The notes under the pieces: generated by a model
Database searches by the model: none
What the model saw: the letters and a program-made list of their open reading frames with translations, nothing else
Told to the model about the DNA's origin: nothing
Position numbers and translations under genes: made by a program
Shown: in pieces, positions 1 through 8,230 of the stretch
Layout: each line of letters opens with the position of its first letter
Numbering within the stretch: position 1 is the stretch's first letter
Origin: a virus
IMG/VR virus record: IMGVR_UViG_3300026118_000005
Location: 1 to 64,000 of that record
Reading direction: 5' to 3' (one strand)
Length of the DNA stretch: 64,000 nt

Positions 1-2445
1 ACGTTGTTCCCCCGAGTGCATACGCCCGTAATTCCGCATCGCTTCCGCATCCTTGTGGACAACCACGGTTCCGGGCGTGAGGCCATATTCACGCTCAATC
101 TCGTGCTTGGCGTTCGTCGCTGCTTCGAGAGGGATGCCGCCACGGGCATATTCAGTACCAGGGCGAACGGCGGCAAAGCGATTCCCGCCTTCGACTTCAG
201 TCTGCGCAAGTGCCTTGTTCGCGTGGAACTGCCTGCGAGCCTCCTCAATTTCGGCTTTCTGACGGGCTAGATCGGAAGGTCTTGGAGGAAGTTTGGCAAT
301 CGTCTCTCCAAGTTGAGCCTTCTGCGCTTCGGCGATCTGCTTTGGCGTGAGTTCGCGCGTGCCTTCGAGGTGTTGTTCTCCAACGCGAAGCACTTCATCG
401 AGCGCCGATGTGTAGTCCTTCGAGAGTCCGAGCTTTCCGCGCACCCAATCGACAAACTTAGTCCACGCGGATTTGTCGCCAATCTTGATCTCCGAAAGGA
501 TTCGCTGAGTCTCAGGGTGAGACATGCCATAGGCGAGAAGTTCATCGGGGTTCTTAGCCGCTCCGTGTTGCTCCCAGAACTTCCGCTGCTCCTCGGGCAG
601 CGTTTTGATGTGATCGCGTACCGCGCGAACGAGTGCCCACAGCTCAGGATCTTGTTTAGCCGCGCGAACGGTCGCTGCATGAATCAGTTCGTGGAATACC
701 GTCTCTCGGCTTGCGTGCTGCTTGGAAAAATCGAGCGTTGTCTGCTTGCTGCGCGGAACGACCAATCCGCCAACGGTCAGACCTTCCTCGAAAGGAACGC
801 TTCCTTCATGCCACGTGATCGGAAATTCAGTGCCAGCTTTAGCCTGCCGATCCAAGTTCGCCTGGACCTTCTCCAAGATGGCGCGCTCGCCTTCGTTGGT
901 CGTGTTGTCTAGGGCCCACTTCGTCAGACCGTGAACGTCTTCGGCGTGGACTTCGGGAGGGACGATTTCGAAGGGGGACTCGGTTTCGACTTTGGGAGCT
1001 GGTTCGGACTCGGGCGCAGTAGCCTGCCGTGCAATCACGTCATTCGCCTGTTGGGGCGTCATGGCGTCCATCTCCTTGGACGAATATCCCAGATCCGCGA
1101 GCTGTTGCCGCATATCCCGCGTTATCATTAGCGGAATGCTCGCTTCTGGCGCTTCATCCACTGGCGGCGTCTCGAGAACCAACGCAGCTGGTTCTTGCGC
1201 GGGAGGTTCAACGGCAGGCTCAACCGGCTCGCTCAACTCCTCGGCGTTCTTTTGCGTGGTCTGCTCTACGAGTGCCGCCACGCCGGGCATATCAAGGTCT
1301 GCAAAGTCCTTGGCTGCGTCCGCGCCCATGACGACGCCTTGTTGCCCTGCGGCCTCTTGCGGAGTCTTTGGGGGCTCTACAGGGGCAACTGGAGGCTCAA
1401 CGGTAGGTTCTACTGGCGGCGCGGGAGGTTCGCCAGCAACCGACGCAACAGGAGGCTTTGACACAACCGCATCCGGCGGCAAAGTCGTATTGACCGGCGC
1501 AACGGGTTCTTCCACCTCTGGAGCGGTTGGGGCGATGGCTTCGAGTTCTCGCGCTTGCGGCTCCGTGAGCTGATTTTCAGGCGTTGTGCCCTTTGTCTGA
1601 ATCTCCTTTGGCGGCAGGAACGGCATCCCATGGAGTCGCCCCATGAAGGCGTTTAGCAACGCAAACCCAGGGGCATCTTCGGCTGTCTGATGCACAACCG
1701 CCCCAGGATCTACTGGTCTCCCTTCTTTAGCTGCATTCCAGAGTTCATTGGTGATCGCCATCACCGTTGCATCAGCGGGCGCTTTCCCCAAGATGCTCGT
1801 GAGAATGCTGCGAGCTTGAGGGACGAATCCCACCACGCCACCCATGGCAAATCCTTTGGCTAATTCTTTGGGAATGGACAGGTTCTCGCTTCCTGGAGTC
1901 CCTTCCATCTTGGCTTGAGCCGCACCACTTCCTTGCATGCCTGCGAATGCGGTAGCGGACTCAAGAGATTGCGAGGCAAGCTTTTGAGGCGCGAACCTAC
2001 CTAGGTTTGCCAATGCTTCCTCGCTCGCTACAAGCTTGCCAGCGCCACCGCCGCCGCCGAACATGGCGGGAACGATGCCGAGGAATCCACCCATCTTTGA
2101 GGCGTAAGGGTGCGCAGCTTGATCGATGGCTTGCTGCTCCCGCAGTTGCTCCAATCCTTCCTCGCCAAGGACTTCATTCTGTAAGTCTCGCGCTGCCATA
2201 CCGCCCGCAACGCCGCCAGCGACAGCGCCAACGGGCCCTCCCGTTCCACCAGCAACGCCACCAATGGCAGTTCCAGCGCTTGGGATAAGTTCTGGGAGAA
2301 AGGATCTCGCGAACGATCCTCCAGCCGACGACTGACCTTTCAGATAGTCGAAAACCGCATCCGCCGCTTCCTCATCTGTAGGCTTACGGTCTGCGTCAAT
2401 TTTGTAGCTGCGCCCGTCTTCAAGCGTGACTTTGTACGAAGGCAT
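1..2445 (-). CDS. Giant internal virion protein, N-terminal part (partial)
   Basis: The frame is open for 815 codons from the ATG at 2445 to the window edge, with no in-frame stop when read through. The start has a GGAGGAA ribosome site and overlaps the preceding stop as TAATG. The N terminus (YKVTLEDGRSYKIDADR) is of the type seen on phage internal proteins. Ala/Gly-rich, possibly membrane-active segments follow at about 45-210, then a Pro/Glu-rich linker at about 280-480. An HELIH motif at residues 585-589 fits a zinc metallopeptidase (HExxH). This arrangement matches the large polyvalent proteins podovirus-like phages carry in the capsid and eject with DNA. It may continue as the gene at the right edge of the window. 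The family call is inference. Confidence 0.75.
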   Translation of the reverse strand, partial: MPSYKVTLEDGRSYKIDADRKPTDEEAADAVFDYLKGQSSAGGSFARSFLPELIPSAGTAIGGVAGGTGGPVGAVAGGVAGGMAARDLQNEVLGEEGLEQLREQQAIDQAAHPYASKMGGFLGIVPAMFGGGGGAGKLVASEEALANLGRFAPQKLASQSLESATAFAGMQGSGAAQAKMEGTPGSENLSIPKELAKGFAMGGVVGFVPQARSILTSILGKAPADATVMAITNELWNAAKEGRPVDPGAVVHQTAEDAPGFALLNAFMGRLHGMPFLPPKEIQTKGTTPENQLTEPQARELEAIAPTAPEVEEPVAPVNTTLPPDAVVSKPPVASVAGEPPAPPVEPTVEPPVAPVEPPKTPQEAAGQQGVVMGADAAKDFADLDMPGVAALVEQTTQKNAEELSEPVEPAVEPPAQEPAALVLETPPVDEAPEASIPLMITRDMRQQLADLGYSSKEMDAMTPQQANDVIARQATAPESEPAPKVETESPFEIVPPEVHAEDVHGLTKWALDNTTNEGERAILEKVQANLDRQAKAGTEFPITWHEGSVPFEEGLTVGGLVVPRSKQTTLDFSKQHASRETVFHELIHAATVRAAKQDPELWALVRAVRDHIKTLPEEQRKFWEQHGAAKNPDELLAYGMSHPETQRILSEIKIGDKSAWTKFVDWVRGKLGLSKDYTSALDEVLRVGEQHLEGTRELTPKQIAEAQKAQLGETIAKLPPRPSDLARQKAEIEEARRQFHANKALAQTEVEGGNRFAAVRPGTEYARGGIPLEAATNAKHEIEREYGLTPGTVVVHKDAEAMRNYGRMHSGEQR

Positions 2446-4274
2446 TAAAGTTCCTCCACGTTCTTGATGCGAAGGGGATTCCCTGGCGCTTGACCCTTGG
2501 TGTATTTGTCGGTCAGGTATTTTTCAGCACGCTCTTTGAGGAGATCGCGCAAGGTTCCGAATTTGAGACTGCCACCTTCACCTTTCCCAGGCATCAAGAC
2601 TCTCTCGTCTGGATTGAGTCCCATCTTGCGCAATACGACATCCGCCGCCGGTTCCTCCTTTTCCTTCACAACTCGTTTATCGGATCGGCCAGTCACGGTA
2701 TCTTCAATAACGGGTTCAAAACCCAAAACGGAAGGCTTGATGTTCTTGCCGCGAACGACGGTGCGAAGGGCTTGTTCGATCAAGTCATCATTCCCGATCT
2801 TGGACAGATTGGATTCGATGGAACTGCGTAAGTCCGTATCTCTTTGCTGGAGGAATGCAGCCATATCAGCAGAATCCCTTTGCCGTTGCTTCGCTTGCTC
2901 CACGGCTTCACGATTAGTCAAGTCTGCCTTCGGAATCCGCGTCTCGTCTATGGGAGTAGCCGACAACGGAGCCCCCGGCGGAGGCGCAACTGGCGGACCT
3001 TGCGAAGGTCCAGGAGGCGGAGCGACAGGGGTAACGATCGGCCCTGGAGCCGTTGCGACCTGCTGACCCCCGGGAGGGCCTTGCGAGAGAGCGGGAGATG
3101 CAGTGCCTGATTGTGGCAGCACTCGGCCTTTTGCGTCTCGAATCACGCCAGTAACAGGGTCCACGTTGTACTTTTCCATGAGACGCCACGGAGGCGCTTC
3201 CCCGTTGCGCGTGAAGCTGCTGAGTTCGGACTTGATCTTCTCAATCATAGGCACCTTTAATGCCTCACTGGCGGCATGGATGTCTTCCGCCTTGTAGTTT
3301 TCAATCTTTGGCTTGTCGAACCAAGGCTTGCTAGCAGGCGCAACCTTTGTCCGCTCAAGGTAATCAAGAATCTCCTGACTGGAGGGCGGAAGGTTCTCGA
3401 TCTTATCATCCAAATCTCGTAGGTATTTCACGTCCGAGTCGTGCATTTTCGTCAAGCCGCCCTGACTCTTTTGGAACTTCCATTGCGCAATCGCTTCGTC
3501 ATCAGGACGGCCATCCCTCATCAAGGCATCGATTTCATGCGGTTTCGCGCCAGCCGTAGCCAATGCGACCCGCTGCTGTCTGGTGAGTATCTGCTTTGCG
3601 AGATCGCGCCTTTCCTTCTCGGATTGCGAAGGCTTCTGCCCCATTTTTTCATCGTAAATATCCGCCTGCCACGGGTCTTTGTCTGCAAATGGGTTTTCGT
3701 AGCCGAACATCTCCCCGTTGCGATCCCGGAAGGTGCGAAGGATGTTTTGCGACCTTGGTTGCGCTGCCCCTTCGGAATTCTCCAAGATGTACTGCCCAAG
3801 ACCGCGCTTAAACTCGGGGCCAAGGTCCGGGTACTTCTTGCGCAAGTCATCAACGCCGGTCAAAAACTGAGTCTCCTTTTCGCGAGATCGCTTGGCATCC
3901 GCACTCGCCTGCGCTTGATCCAGCAACGCCTGATGATGCGCTTGGAGGTCCGCTAGGCTTAGGCGATTGCGTTCCTCCTGCGTATTCTTCTGATCGAGGA
4001 GATTGTTGTAATCCACCTCCTGTTGCAGTGGCTGCGTTTGCGCTTGGCCTTGAAGTCGGTCGTAATCCAATTGCTGTGCCAGTTGCCGCTTCGGAATGTC
4101 GTTGTATTCGAGTTCCGTGTTGGCCTGCACGCCAGGAGCCAGAAAGAGCGGTTGCCCTGTAGGTCCAAGGGAAATCAGCGGATTGCCTTGCACGGGTCCA
4201 CGAGCTTTCCCGAAGAAAGAATCAGGTTTCCCATAAGCAGCGAGCGCCGCCAGATCAGCGAGAGGATTGGCCAT
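2445..4274 (-). CDS. Putative virion protein, coiled-coil and proline-rich
   Basis: 609 residues, rich in Gln, Lys and Glu. Residues about 70-140 look like a coiled coil, a proline-rich stretch lies near 370-430, and a second charged helical region follows. There is no signal peptide or enzyme motif. It sits between an adaptor-like gene and the giant virion gene, and its stop shares bases with the giant gene's ATG, so the two are translationally coupled. A structural or ejected protein is likely by position; no family was recognised. Confidence 0.6.
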   Translation of the reverse strand: MANPLADLAALAAYGKPDSFFGKARGPVQGNPLISLGPTGQPLFLAPGVQANTELEYNDIPKRQLAQQLDYDRLQGQAQTQPLQQEVDYNNLLDQKNTQEERNRLSLADLQAHHQALLDQAQASADAKRSREKETQFLTGVDDLRKKYPDLGPEFKRGLGQYILENSEGAAQPRSQNILRTFRDRNGEMFGYENPFADKDPWQADIYDEKMGQKPSQSEKERRDLAKQILTRQQRVALATAGAKPHEIDALMRDGRPDDEAIAQWKFQKSQGGLTKMHDSDVKYLRDLDDKIENLPPSSQEILDYLERTKVAPASKPWFDKPKIENYKAEDIHAASEALKVPMIEKIKSELSSFTRNGEAPPWRLMEKYNVDPVTGVIRDAKGRVLPQSGTASPALSQGPPGGQQVATAPGPIVTPVAPPPGPSQGPPVAPPPGAPLSATPIDETRIPKADLTNREAVEQAKQRQRDSADMAAFLQQRDTDLRSSIESNLSKIGNDDLIEQALRTVVRGKNIKPSVLGFEPVIEDTVTGRSDKRVVKEKEEPAADVVLRKMGLNPDERVLMPGKGEGGSLKFGTLRDLLKERAEKYLTDKYTKGQAPGNPLRIKNVEEL

Positions 4275-4277
4275 GAA

Positions 4278-5252
4278 TTACGTGTTGTAGGGGATTGCGC
4301 CTGCCTGCGGTCCGAACGGTTGAATCGCGAATTCTTGCAGGTTTCCGCCGCGATAGGCGCGTGCTTCGTCGTTGAGCAGCTTCGTTCCCACGGTCCAAAG
4401 TCCAGCAGCGGATGCTGTGTCGAGACCGTTCTCGACGTTGAGCGCCTGCAAGCCGTACTTCAACGCCCCGAGATTACCGGGAATCACGAAGTCTGTCAGC
4501 GCGGTCACTGGGAAGTAACGAAGCTGTGCCAGTACGCGGATGGCTTGCGTCGTCTGCCCGCAGTCGTACCGCCGATAGGAAGGGCGCGTTTCCGTTGGTT
4601 GCCAGGATGCGAGTTGCGTTAGACTGGCGTCCGTCTCGCTGAGGGAGAAGACGTTCACGGGGCCGTTCGTCTGCGTCTTCTGCGCACCGGTCAGCGCCGA
4701 GTAGTGGTAGGCGCTCTGGATGAATGGCAGCGTCAAAACGAGGTCTTCGCCGGGGATGCCGTTAGGATCGGGCACAGGTTGACCTGTCTCTTGCTGGATG
4801 CCGTAGATGCGTACCACCTTTCCGACATCGCTACCAGTCGGATAGAGGCGAATAGAACCGCCAGGGGGAGGAATGTCGTAGATGGTGCAGAAATCGCTTC
4901 CACGGTCATCGAGTTGCCCGAAGAACCCGAGTTGCGAGAGCGGAATGTTCGGGTTGAAGAAGCCCGGACCAGTCTGAACATATCGATGCCACTGCGAGAA
5001 AACGGGGATTCCAACACCATCCCAATTCGGGCCTAATACAGACAAAAGATGCGGCGGAAGGGTGATGTAGCCGAGCGATCCATCAAAGATGTACTCGTAC
5101 ATCGTGCCCTTCCATTTCCCCTCGTTGATGAACCGTTCGCGGACTTGGTTCAGCGCGGAGATGAACGCGGGAAAGTTTGCGCCTCCCGGCGTTACGTACT
5201 TCCAGAATTCATAGGTCGTGTAAAGGTCGCCTACGGTGACTTGGGTGTTCAT
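4278..5252 (-). CDS. Candidate head-tail adaptor/connector protein
   Basis: 324 residues. The C-terminal part has a pattern typical of phage adaptor or tail-tubular proteins: an ALKYGLQAL helix, a conserved Glu/Asn turn, a W..G..LL segment and an acidic/Arg helix ending near Gly-Gly-Asn. The N terminus (TVGDLYTTYEFWKYV) is helical and aromatic, and the middle is beta-rich. It begins with an ATGA overlap with the preceding gene and ends 3 bp before the next. Connector function is inferred from pattern and neighbours and needs structure comparison. Confidence 0.5.
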   Translation of the reverse strand: MNTQVTVGDLYTTYEFWKYVTPGGANFPAFISALNQVRERFINEGKWKGTMYEYIFDGSLGYITLPPHLLSVLGPNWDGVGIPVFSQWHRYVQTGPGFFNPNIPLSQLGFFGQLDDRGSDFCTIYDIPPPGGSIRLYPTGSDVGKVVRIYGIQQETGQPVPDPNGIPGEDLVLTLPFIQSAYHYSALTGAQKTQTNGPVNVFSLSETDASLTQLASWQPTETRPSYRRYDCGQTTQAIRVLAQLRYFPVTALTDFVIPGNLGALKYGLQALNVENGLDTASAAGLWTVGTKLLNDEARAYRGGNLQEFAIQPFGPQAGAIPYNT

Positions 5253-5950
5253 GTTGCGTAGGTCTTCCCGAAGTCATTCAGCCATTGAGCGGCCATCGGA
5301 GTGAGTCTCGATGCAGGCTTGGCAACCGTCATGGGATTGACGAAGTTTCGCGCCGCCTGAATCTTGGCCCAGCCTTCGGAAAGCTCTTTCAGCTTCCCCA
5401 TGTCTCCACGGGTTGCCGCGTCTCGAATCAACCTGTTGTAGGCTGACCCCATGGCATCGCCTCCCTGCTCAATGTCCTTTTGCGCCTGGAGCTGGTCCAC
5501 TTGCCCGAGCGTGTTCCGACTCTGGTAAAGCCCCGATAACCCTCCCATATCGTAGGATGGAGAAAGGCTGCCCCCTTGTTGGGTGATGACATCATCAGCC
5601 GTTTGAGCTTGGCCGATGCTTCCTCCAAGACGCCGATTGTAGCCAATCCTGGCTTGCGGTTGGATCGGAGGGAAGCCATGCCCTCTGCCATAGGCTCCAG
5701 ACGTGTCAGGGACGAACGTCTGAGGCGCTACCGGCTGGCCGTCTGGCCCCACGGTTCGGAAGGTCGCGCCCCCTCTGGCTGCCGCGTTCCGATTGCGCAG
5801 ATCCTCGGGGTTAGGCGCAAGCGGCATCCCTCCCAAGATCGTAGCGCCATTGCGAGCACGTTCCGCAAGCTGCGCCTGCGTCTCCGCCTCTTGTCCAAGC
5901 CATTCCCGCCTCCCCGTCTGAGGATTCCAGATGAATTGCCGTTCTGCCAT
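5249..5950 (-). CDS. Hypothetical virion-associated protein
   Basis: 233 residues starting MAERQFIWNPQTGRREWLG. It is Gly/Arg/Gln-rich and low in hydrophobic content, with a helical C terminus (about 150-233). It is the first gene of this minus-strand block; upstream lies the non-coding RNA region. Its stop overlaps the next start (ATGA). A virion role is inferred from position only. Confidence 0.6.
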   Translation of the reverse strand: MAERQFIWNPQTGRREWLGQEAETQAQLAERARNGATILGGMPLAPNPEDLRNRNAAARGGATFRTVGPDGQPVAPQTFVPDTSGAYGRGHGFPPIQPQARIGYNRRLGGSIGQAQTADDVITQQGGSLSPSYDMGGLSGLYQSRNTLGQVDQLQAQKDIEQGGDAMGSAYNRLIRDAATRGDMGKLKELSEGWAKIQAARNFVNPMTVAKPASRLTPMAAQWLNDFGKTYAT

Positions 5951-6166
5951 GCACGGAATTTACAGCGTGCAAACAAAACCTGCAAGCCAAAGCACTGTTG
6001 CAAGCATTTTGGCCTCAAAGCGCCGCGCCCCTCTCGAGACGCGGCGCAGTATGAGACTCAACTACTGGACAACAATGAACGCTAAAACCAAGCCGGAAAC
6101 AGCCGACATGATCCACTGACTGAAGGCACGAGATTACGAAAAACCGTCCGGGGCGTCAAGAAAATG
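5951..6166. other. Gene-free stretch with a perfect hairpin
   Basis: No credible coding frame. The clearest element is an 8-bp perfect inverted repeat, GCGCCGCG (6020-6027) with CGCGGCGC (6040-6047). No good T-run follows on either strand, so it is not a standard terminator. It could protect the 5' end of the minus-strand late message or mark the border of the RNA locus. Confidence 0.45.
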
Positions 6167-6195
6167 TTGACAGGCTATCAGGGGCGAAAGAGAAT
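6167..6195 (+). promoter_or_regulatory. Sigma70-type promoter
   Basis: A consensus -35 box TTGACA (6167-6172) is followed after 17 bp by GAGAAT (6190-6195), a 4/6 match to the -10 consensus. It points into gene-free structured sequence, not at a coding gene, and should start RNA near 6202. Confidence 0.55.
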
Positions 6196-6201
6196 GGCGG
6201 C

Positions 6202-6304
6202 GTCTGATTGATCCGCTTAAGAGGCAACTTGAGCAATCGAGGACCTTCGAAGCGAATCTTCGGACTGATCCCCGGCTTAGTGTTGCCTCACTAGCCGGGT
6301 TTTT
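6202..6304 (+). ncRNA. Candidate ~100-nt small RNA ending at an intrinsic terminator
   Basis: The expected transcript ends in a terminator hairpin: CCCGGCT (6271-6277) pairs with AGCCGGG (6293-6299), extended by AGTG/CACT, then five T (6300-6304). GTTGCCTC in the hairpin loop (6282-6289) is complementary over 8 bases to GAGGCAAC upstream (6221-6228), which allows a pseudoknot or a switch between two folds. A further small hairpin, CGAAG/CTTCG, lies at about 6250-6261. No reading frame or known RNA family was recognised. Confidence 0.5.
6271..6304 (+). terminator. Intrinsic terminator
   Basis: A GC-rich stem of 7 bp, plus 4 bp beyond a one-base bulge, is followed directly by TTTTT on the plus strand. 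It may end the small RNA that starts near 6202, or serve as an attenuator before the structured sequence further on. Confidence 0.6.
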
Positions 6305-6565
6305 CATGTCCAAGGAATCGCCCTTGAGCAGTTTGGTAGCGTCCCTGAGTCGGGCAACGCGGGCCGAAAGCGAATCGAGAGAGCAGAGTTGAGGAGCGGC
6401 GTGGAAGCTAGACACGCAGCGTTTGGATAGGAGGATCGGGAGTGCGCGCTGTATAAACCGCCTCCGCGCGAGGGATAGGTCACTGTGTGGCGCAAGCCGT
6501 ATCACATACCTAGTCTCCCTCAGCAGGGATAGCGTCCTGCCTCCTCAACCCTGCTCTCGTTTAGT
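6305..6565. other. Gene-free stretch inside the RNA locus
   Basis: No convincing gene. Several short complementary pairs can be seen, for example TCCCT/AGGGA around CAGC near 6517-6530 and GCGCGC with GCGCGAG near 6457-6476, so it may be part of a longer structured transcript. No clear promoter was found. Confidence 0.3.
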
Positions 6566-6742
6566 CAGAATGCAGAAGCGGGGCGCGAGCACGTCGGATG
6601 TGCTTGTCCTGCGCAACAGGACAGCCGTAGTTTCTACGGGTGGCAGTGGTACCTTAATGCCTTCCATGTAGCTCGACGGGAAAACCGGTAACATGCTGGT
6701 TGGTCTGAGTTCAATTCTCAGGCGCTCCACTTCTGCATTCTG
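6566..6742 (+). ncRNA. Structured RNA with tRNA-like acceptor and T-arm
   Basis: CAGAATGCAGAAG (6566-6578) pairs perfectly with CTTCTGCATTCTG (6730-6742). After one mismatch the helix goes on as GGGGCGC (6580-6586) with GCGCTCC (6722-6728), a 7-bp acceptor-like stem. Next to its 3' strand is a perfect T-arm: CTGAG, loop TTCAATT, CTCAG (6705-6721). A D-arm-like hairpin GCAC/GTGC lies at 6589-6603. The interior is about 150 nt, twice a tRNA, with further hairpins near 6605-6623 and 6625-6640 and no canonical anticodon loop. It is either a highly derived tRNA-like molecule or a module of a larger RNA. Confidence 0.55.
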
Positions 6743-7007
6743 GCGAACGGTGCCAAGGACTGCTTTTACGGTTCCATCCTTGGCGCAATTGTGGCTCGCG
6801 CCAATCCGCCATGCTTACTCCCCGCTCTCATGGGCATCCCGTCGGGGTTGCATGGTCCCGCAAGGGTGTATGACAATACTCAGTCCGCTTCCTATGTACG
6901 GCCTAGTTTCTCCAGCGATCTCCCTCACAAGGGGAATCGCTGTGCCCAAGCCTCGAACCGCAAGCCTATCCCGGCAGTATGTCCGTTGACTCTCACAAGC
7001 CAAAACT
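6743..7007 (+). ncRNA. Structured non-coding region
   Basis: Strong hairpins, no gene. GCCAAGGA (6752-6759) pairs with TCCTTGGC (6777-6784), and CAGCGAT (6913-6919) with ATCGCTG (6936-6942), with an inner CCC/GGG. It probably belongs to the same structured transcript as the preceding module. A 25-base segment at 6955-6979 matches 9770-9794 at 22 positions. Confidence 0.4.
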
Positions 7008-7346
7008 ATGAACGCTGATAACATAAAGATGGTGAAAATAGAAGTGACTGACGCAGATATTGCGCAGGGTAAGAAATGCTCTGGAGAGTGGTGCGCAGTT
7101 GCGTTGGCGGTGAAGCGATGCCTCGGTATTCCGAGTACGACCGTTGGAGGTTGGGAACTTTGGACGAGGCAACGCTGGGTGAGAACGCCGGAATCCGCCA
7201 GGGAGTTCATCAAGCGTTTTGACTCTGGGCGTGAAGTTGAGCCGTTCTCGTTCGAGGTTCCGATGAGGGTTGAAAGTTGGTACCAAAACAAAAATTCAAC
7301 AAATGACTTGCCATGCGAAGCGGTTCGCATAGAATGCAGGCGTTAA
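7008..7346 (+). CDS. Hypothetical protein
   Basis: 112 residues with TDADIAQGKKCSGEWCAVAL near the N terminus, a pattern (D-I-x-G-x-x-x-x-C-x-x-C-x-x-A-x-A) that resembles small conserved phage proteins of unknown role. There is no ribosome site before the first ATG; an internal ATG at 7029 is also possible. It is the first gene of the plus-strand accessory cluster. No function is assigned. Confidence 0.55.
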   Translation: MNADNIKMVKIEVTDADIAQGKKCSGEWCAVALAVKRCLGIPSTTVGGWELWTRQRWVRTPESAREFIKRFDSGREVEPFSFEVPMRVESWYQNKNSTNDLPCEAVRIECRR

Positions 7347-7507
7347 CTCTTCGTTACGCGGCTTATTTTAACTTTGCTCAGCGTGGATTCACTCGTCGTT
7401 CCTTTATTTAACTTGGCTTTCATTTACGCGACTTGCCTAACTTTGCTTTGGCGCATCGTTACGAGTCTTCACTTGATTAGTCTTCCGTTAACTCAACTCA
7501 CTCAACT
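7347..7507 (+). promoter_or_regulatory. Pyrimidine-rich repetitive leader
   Basis: A 160-bp spacer made largely of degenerate copies of TTAACTT, TTGCCTAACTTTGCT and ACTCAACT, ending directly at the next ATG with no Shine-Dalgarno sequence. Similar leaders precede the next two genes. No hairpin or coding frame. Probably a translation or RNA-binding leader; the role is unknown. Confidence 0.4.
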
Positions 7508-8074
7508 ATGAAAACCGCAATCGCAACCCTGAAATCCGCATCCCCCTACAGTCCATCGCGTCAGCACTTCACGCCCAAGCTGGAGCGTGAACTCAACGAC
7601 GCTTACGAACAGCGCACATGGCGTGAGAAAGGTCACTATGACCCCGATGGACATTTGCTCATTCCTCCGATGATGTTCAAGAACGCCATCGCTGCCGCCG
7701 CTCAGTACATGGGCATGCAAGTTCCCGGCAAAGGCAAGAGCACTTACACCAAACATTTCGAGGCTGGCGTGATCATTCCTGACGCCATCACGCTCACTCA
7801 GACCCGCGAGAATGTGGAGTCTATCACGCTTTCCCAGAATGCGGACGGCAAGCGAGGATCGGGAACGCGAGTGATGCGCATCTTTCCGATCGTGAACGAG
7901 TGGAAGGGGCAACTCAAGATCCTTGTACTGGATGACATCCTTACCGAAGACGTGGTGCGCGAGCATCTGATTCGCACTGGCCAGTTTATCGGCATTGGCC
8001 GCTGGCGTCCCCGTCAAGGCGGTATGAATGGCCGCTTCGAAGTGGAGAAATTCACTTGGAAAGACGGGCTTTGA
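7508..8074 (+). CDS. Conserved-type phage protein with RAMP-like Gly-rich tail
   Basis: 188 residues. Residues about 40-70 (HYDPDGHLLIPPMMFKNAIA) and the C-terminal stretch FIGIGRWRPRQGGMNGRF look conserved. The G-x-G-x(6)-GG-x-x-GRF pattern resembles the Gly-rich loop of RAMP-fold (Cas5/6/7-like) proteins, but there is no CRISPR array or other cas gene here. RNA binding is a guess. The start follows a pyrimidine-rich leader without a Shine-Dalgarno sequence. Confidence 0.6.
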   Translation: MKTAIATLKSASPYSPSRQHFTPKLERELNDAYEQRTWREKGHYDPDGHLLIPPMMFKNAIAAAAQYMGMQVPGKGKSTYTKHFEAGVIIPDAITLTQTRENVESITLSQNADGKRGSGTRVMRIFPIVNEWKGQLKILVLDDILTEDVVREHLIRTGQFIGIGRWRPRQGGMNGRFEVEKFTWKDGL

Positions 8075-8230
8075 TTTTCTGTCTTGGCTTGACTTGTGGT
8101 GACTTGCATTTGCTTGACTTAACTTATCTAGTTTTGTCTTAACTTGTCATTCCTTGCAAATGTCTCGGTTAACCTTGTGTCTTCTTACCGCCATTTTACA
8201 TAGCTTGACTACCCTTGACTTAACTCTCCC
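8075..8230 (+). promoter_or_regulatory. Pyrimidine-rich repetitive leader
   Basis: About 156 bp dominated by repeats of CTTGACTT and CTTAACTT, ending TTAACTCTCCC just before the next ATG. It is very similar in style to the spacer at 7347-7507 and to the shorter one at 8711-8774. No gene, terminator or Shine-Dalgarno sequence seen. Confidence 0.4.

Noticed and set aside
992-1573. Collagen-like Gly/Ser plus-strand frame
   Set aside because: It is antisense to the Pro/Glu-rich linker of the giant virion protein; Gly/Ser content is a by-product.
6020-6047. GCGCCGCG/CGCGGCGC hairpin as a terminator
   Set aside because: No T-run on either strand that would make an intrinsic terminator.
6655-6729. 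Ordinary ~75-nt tRNA ending at 6729
   Set aside because: The T-arm fits but no 5' acceptor strand, D-arm or T33 anticodon loop is present at this length; the acceptor pairs only with 6580-6586.
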